A DNA stretch of 64,000 bases, taken from assembly GCF_902498065.1 (NCBI RefSeq), contig NZ_CABVIR010000004.1, positions 451,126-515,125 of the forward strand, given 5' to 3'. The notes beneath the pieces are model-generated. The model was not told where the DNA came from. It ran no database searches and saw only the letters and a list, made by a program, of their open reading frames with translations. Positions 61,922 through 64,000 of this stretch are shown piece by piece. This DNA is from Pseudomonas fluorescens. Its GTDB lineage: Bacteria; Pseudomonadota; Gammaproteobacteria; Pseudomonadales; Pseudomonadaceae. The translations under genes and the position numbers were made by a program. Position 1 is the first letter of the stretch. Every line of letters begins with the position of its first letter.

Positions 61922-63034
61922 ATGGAACGCATCGATCATCCATTGCCGTGGAGCCACCTGGGCAGCGAACGCCAGATTTCGGTGTTCCGCTTCGGTAGTG
62001 GCGAGCGCAAGGCCTACATCCAGGCCAGCCTGCACGCCGATGAATTGCCGGGGATGCGCACGGCCTGGGAGCTGAAAAAGCGCCTGGCCGGACTCGAAGC
62101 CCAAGGCTTGCTCAACGGCGTAATCGAACTGGTGCCGGTGGCCAACCCACTGGGCCTCGGTCAACTGCTTCAGGGCAATCATCAAGGTCGTTTCGAAGCG
62201 GGCAGCGGCAAGAATTTCAACCGCGATTTCGTCGAGCTGAGCGCGCCAGTGGCGGCCCAACTCGAAGGACATCTGGGTGATGATCCGCACGCCAATATTC
62301 GCTTGATTCGCCAGGCCATGAGCGATCACCTGGCGGCATTGCCAGAGGCAAGCAGCCAGTTGCAAGGCATGCAGCGCGTACTGCTCAGCCATGCCTGCAC
62401 CGCCGACGTGGTGCTGGATCTGCACTGCGACGCCGAAGCAGCGCTGCACATGTATGCCTTGCCGCAACACTGGCCGCAATGGCGTTCGCTCGCCGCGCAC
62501 CTGAATGTGAAGGTCGGTTTGCTGGCGGAAGATTCCGGCGGCAGCTCCTTCGACGAAGCCTGCTCGCTGCCGTGGCTGCGTCTGTCGCGTCAGTTCCCGG
62601 ACGCGCAGATTCCGCTGGCCTGCCTGGCGACCACCATTGAACTGGGTGGTCAGGCCGACACCGGTCGCGCTGATGCCGAGGCTTACGCCGAAGGCATTCT
62701 CGCGTTCCTCGCCGAGCAAGGCTTGATCAGCGGCGAATGGCCGAAACCGGCGCACGAAGCTTGCGAAGGCCTGCCGTTCGAAGGCACCGAATTGCTGTTC
62801 GCGCCGCATCCGGGCGTGATCAGTTTTCTGCGTAAACCCGGTGAGTGGATCGAAGCCGGCGATGAGATTTTCGAAGTGATCGATCCGTTATCGGATCGGG
62901 TCAGCACGGTGTGTGCTGGTACGTCCGGGGTGCTGTTTGCCATTGAACGGCTGCGTTATGCCCAACCCGGTTTCTGGCTGGCCAAGGTGGCGGGGCGCGA
63001 AGCGCTGCGTCACGGGCGCTTGCTCAACGACTGA
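61922..63034 (+). CDS. aotO: Succinylglutamate desuccinylase/aspartoacylase-like AotO
   Basis: 370 residues, zinc carboxypeptidase-like fold: zinc ligands HADE in YIQASLHADELPG near 32-44, and the second His in VVLDLHCDAEAA near 161-172; ELGG near 238-241 is close to the active site Glu. The C-terminus carries PLSDRVSTVCAGTSGVLF as in the family. Within aotJQMOP its function is unproven, but it may act on N-acylated amino acids. It starts one base after the aotM stop. Confidence 0.88.
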   Translation: MERIDHPLPWSHLGSERQISVFRFGSGERKAYIQASLHADELPGMRTAWELKKRLAGLEAQGLLNGVIELVPVANPLGLGQLLQGNHQGRFEAGSGKNFNRDFVELSAPVAAQLEGHLGDDPHANIRLIRQAMSDHLAALPEASSQLQGMQRVLLSHACTADVVLDLHCDAEAALHMYALPQHWPQWRSLAAHLNVKVGLLAEDSGGSSFDEACSLPWLRLSRQFPDAQIPLACLATTIELGGQADTGRADAEAYAEGILAFLAEQGLISGEWPKPAHEACEGLPFEGTELLFAPHPGVISFLRKPGEWIEAGDEIFEVIDPLSDRVSTVCAGTSGVLFAIERLRYAQPGFWLAKVAGREALRHGRLLND

Positions 63035-63061
63035 CTGACTGTTTTTGTGAGAACCGACCGC

Positions 63062-63826
63062 ATGTACAAACTTGAAGTCCAAGACCTGCATAAACGCTAT
63101 GGCAGTCACGAAGTGCTCAAGGGCGTGTCCCTGAAAGCGGCGGCTGGCGATGTGATCAGCATCATCGGCTCCAGTGGCTCCGGCAAAAGTACTTTCCTGC
63201 GCTGCATTAACCTGCTGGAGCAGCCGCACGCGGGCAAGATTCTGCTCAACAACGAAGAGCTGAAACTGGTGGCCAACAAGGACGGTGCGCTGAAGGCCGC
63301 CGACCCGAAACAGCTGCAACGCATGCGTTCGCGCCTGTCGATGGTGTTCCAGCATTTCAACCTGTGGTCGCACATGACCGCGCTGGAAAACATCATGGAA
63401 GCGCCGGTCCATGTGCTCGGCATGTCCAAGGCCGAAGCCCGCGAGAAAGCCGAGCACTACCTGAACAAGGTGGGCGTGGCGCATCGTAAGGATGCCTACC
63501 CAGGCCACATGTCCGGCGGCGAGCAACAGCGCGTGGCGATTGCCCGTGCCCTGGCGATGGAGCCCGAGGTGATGCTGTTCGACGAACCGACCTCGGCCCT
63601 CGACCCGGAACTGGTCGGCGACGTGCTGAAGGTCATGCAGGCCCTGGCGCTGGAAGGCCGGACCATGGTGGTGGTCACGCACGAAATGGGCTTCGCCCGT
63701 GAAGTGTCGAACCAACTGGTGTTCCTGCACAAAGGTGTCGTCGAAGAAAGCGGCAACCCGCGCGAGGTGCTGGTCAATCCACAGTCCGAGCGTCTGCAGC
63801 AATTCCTCTCGGGCAGCCTGAAGTAA
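63062..63826 (+). CDS. aotP: Arginine/ornithine ABC transporter ATPase
   Basis: 254 residues. Walker A GSSGSGKS near 37-44, Q-loop VFQHFNLW, signature MSGGEQQRVAIARALAMEPEVMLFDEPTSALDPE with Walker B, and H-loop VVVTHEMGFA. It powers import through AotQM. The ATG at 63062 is preferred over the GTG at 63047. Confidence 0.94.
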   Translation: MYKLEVQDLHKRYGSHEVLKGVSLKAAAGDVISIIGSSGSGKSTFLRCINLLEQPHAGKILLNNEELKLVANKDGALKAADPKQLQRMRSRLSMVFQHFNLWSHMTALENIMEAPVHVLGMSKAEAREKAEHYLNKVGVAHRKDAYPGHMSGGEQQRVAIARALAMEPEVMLFDEPTSALDPELVGDVLKVMQALALEGRTMVVVTHEMGFAREVSNQLVFLHKGVVEESGNPREVLVNPQSERLQQFLSGSLK

Positions 63827-63869
63827 ACCGAACTCCCGTTGCGCACCGGGATAGTGCATGCTTCGCAAC

Positions 63870-63895
63870 CTGAAGGCCAGCTCCCACAGTTTGAT
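63870..63895. repeat. Degenerate REP
   Basis: GGCCAGCTCCCACAG-like arm between aotP and argR; partner arm not found. Confidence 0.4.
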
Positions 63896-63980
63896 CTGTG
63901 TTGGTTTTGAGATTTGCGTTCATTTCCGGGCTAGCATTGGCCCATGCCTTCATCACTGTTTTCGTTTCGGATTGCCCGCC

Positions 63981-64000
63981 ATGACTGCCCATCGAATTGG
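63981..64000 (+). CDS. argR: Arginine regulator ArgR, partial (runs off the window)
   Basis: ATG followed by codons for TAHRIG, matching what I recall of the start of P. aeruginosa ArgR, an AraC-type activator/repressor encoded right after aotP. Only the first codons are in the window. Confidence 0.6.

Overview
The window looks like chromosome of a fluorescent Pseudomonas (P. fluorescens/P. putida-like). The evidence is GC-rich coding with strong GC3, the Pseudomonas-type aotJQMOP operon leading into argR, a gntR/gntK/gntT cluster, DUF2025 and DUF2790 proteins, and many REP/REPIN elements of the 'gtgggagc...gctcccac' type. No rRNA, tRNA, CRISPR array or complete insertion sequence was recognised.

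Layout. 0-10 kb: a BdlA-like soluble PAS-PAS chemoreceptor, a glutathione transferase, the gluconate regulon with three near-identical GntR operators, an orphan RHS tip protein, the alanine transaminase AlaC, a LysE-type exporter and a GyrI-like protein. 10.3-18.5 kb: the high-affinity K+ system Kdp, in the unusual order F-(small ORF)-A-C-B-D-E. 18.6-25.9 kb: GNAT and flavin enzymes, a SnoaL/DGPF/ECF42-type sigma module with a matching promoter, and two divergent LysR pairs (with a PACE efflux pump and with an SDR). 26-45 kb: a methyltransferase/dioxygenase pair, PitA, ZntB, an MCP, GlpQ, a MASE2 diguanylate cyclase, a TetR regulator with duplicated operators facing a metallo-hydrolase, an amidase, small HTH proteins (one behind a LexA-like box), AraC and TauE/SafE.

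45.3-53.6 kb is an accessory (defence and competition) region. It holds a colicin E3-type ribosome-inactivating bacteriocin with its immunity protein, an HNH-nuclease remnant cut by a REP, and a phage-type C4 antisense RNA/leader peptide/Bro-N antirepressor module. An obviously AT-rich block follows: a C5-cytosine methyltransferase, a DUF3883-type probable restriction nuclease and a Vsr repair nuclease, then an overlapping FRG-domain/DUF262 gene pair. That pair is the best candidate here for an undescribed defence system.

53.8-64 kb returns to core genome: nrdB without an adjacent nrdA, two small secreted proteins (one made of about 15-residue repeats), acsA, a tandemly duplicated REPIN, and the arginine/ornithine uptake operon aotJQMOP with the first codons of argR at the window edge. 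Coordinates of starts were moved from the longest frame where a ribosome-binding site or family length supported an internal start.
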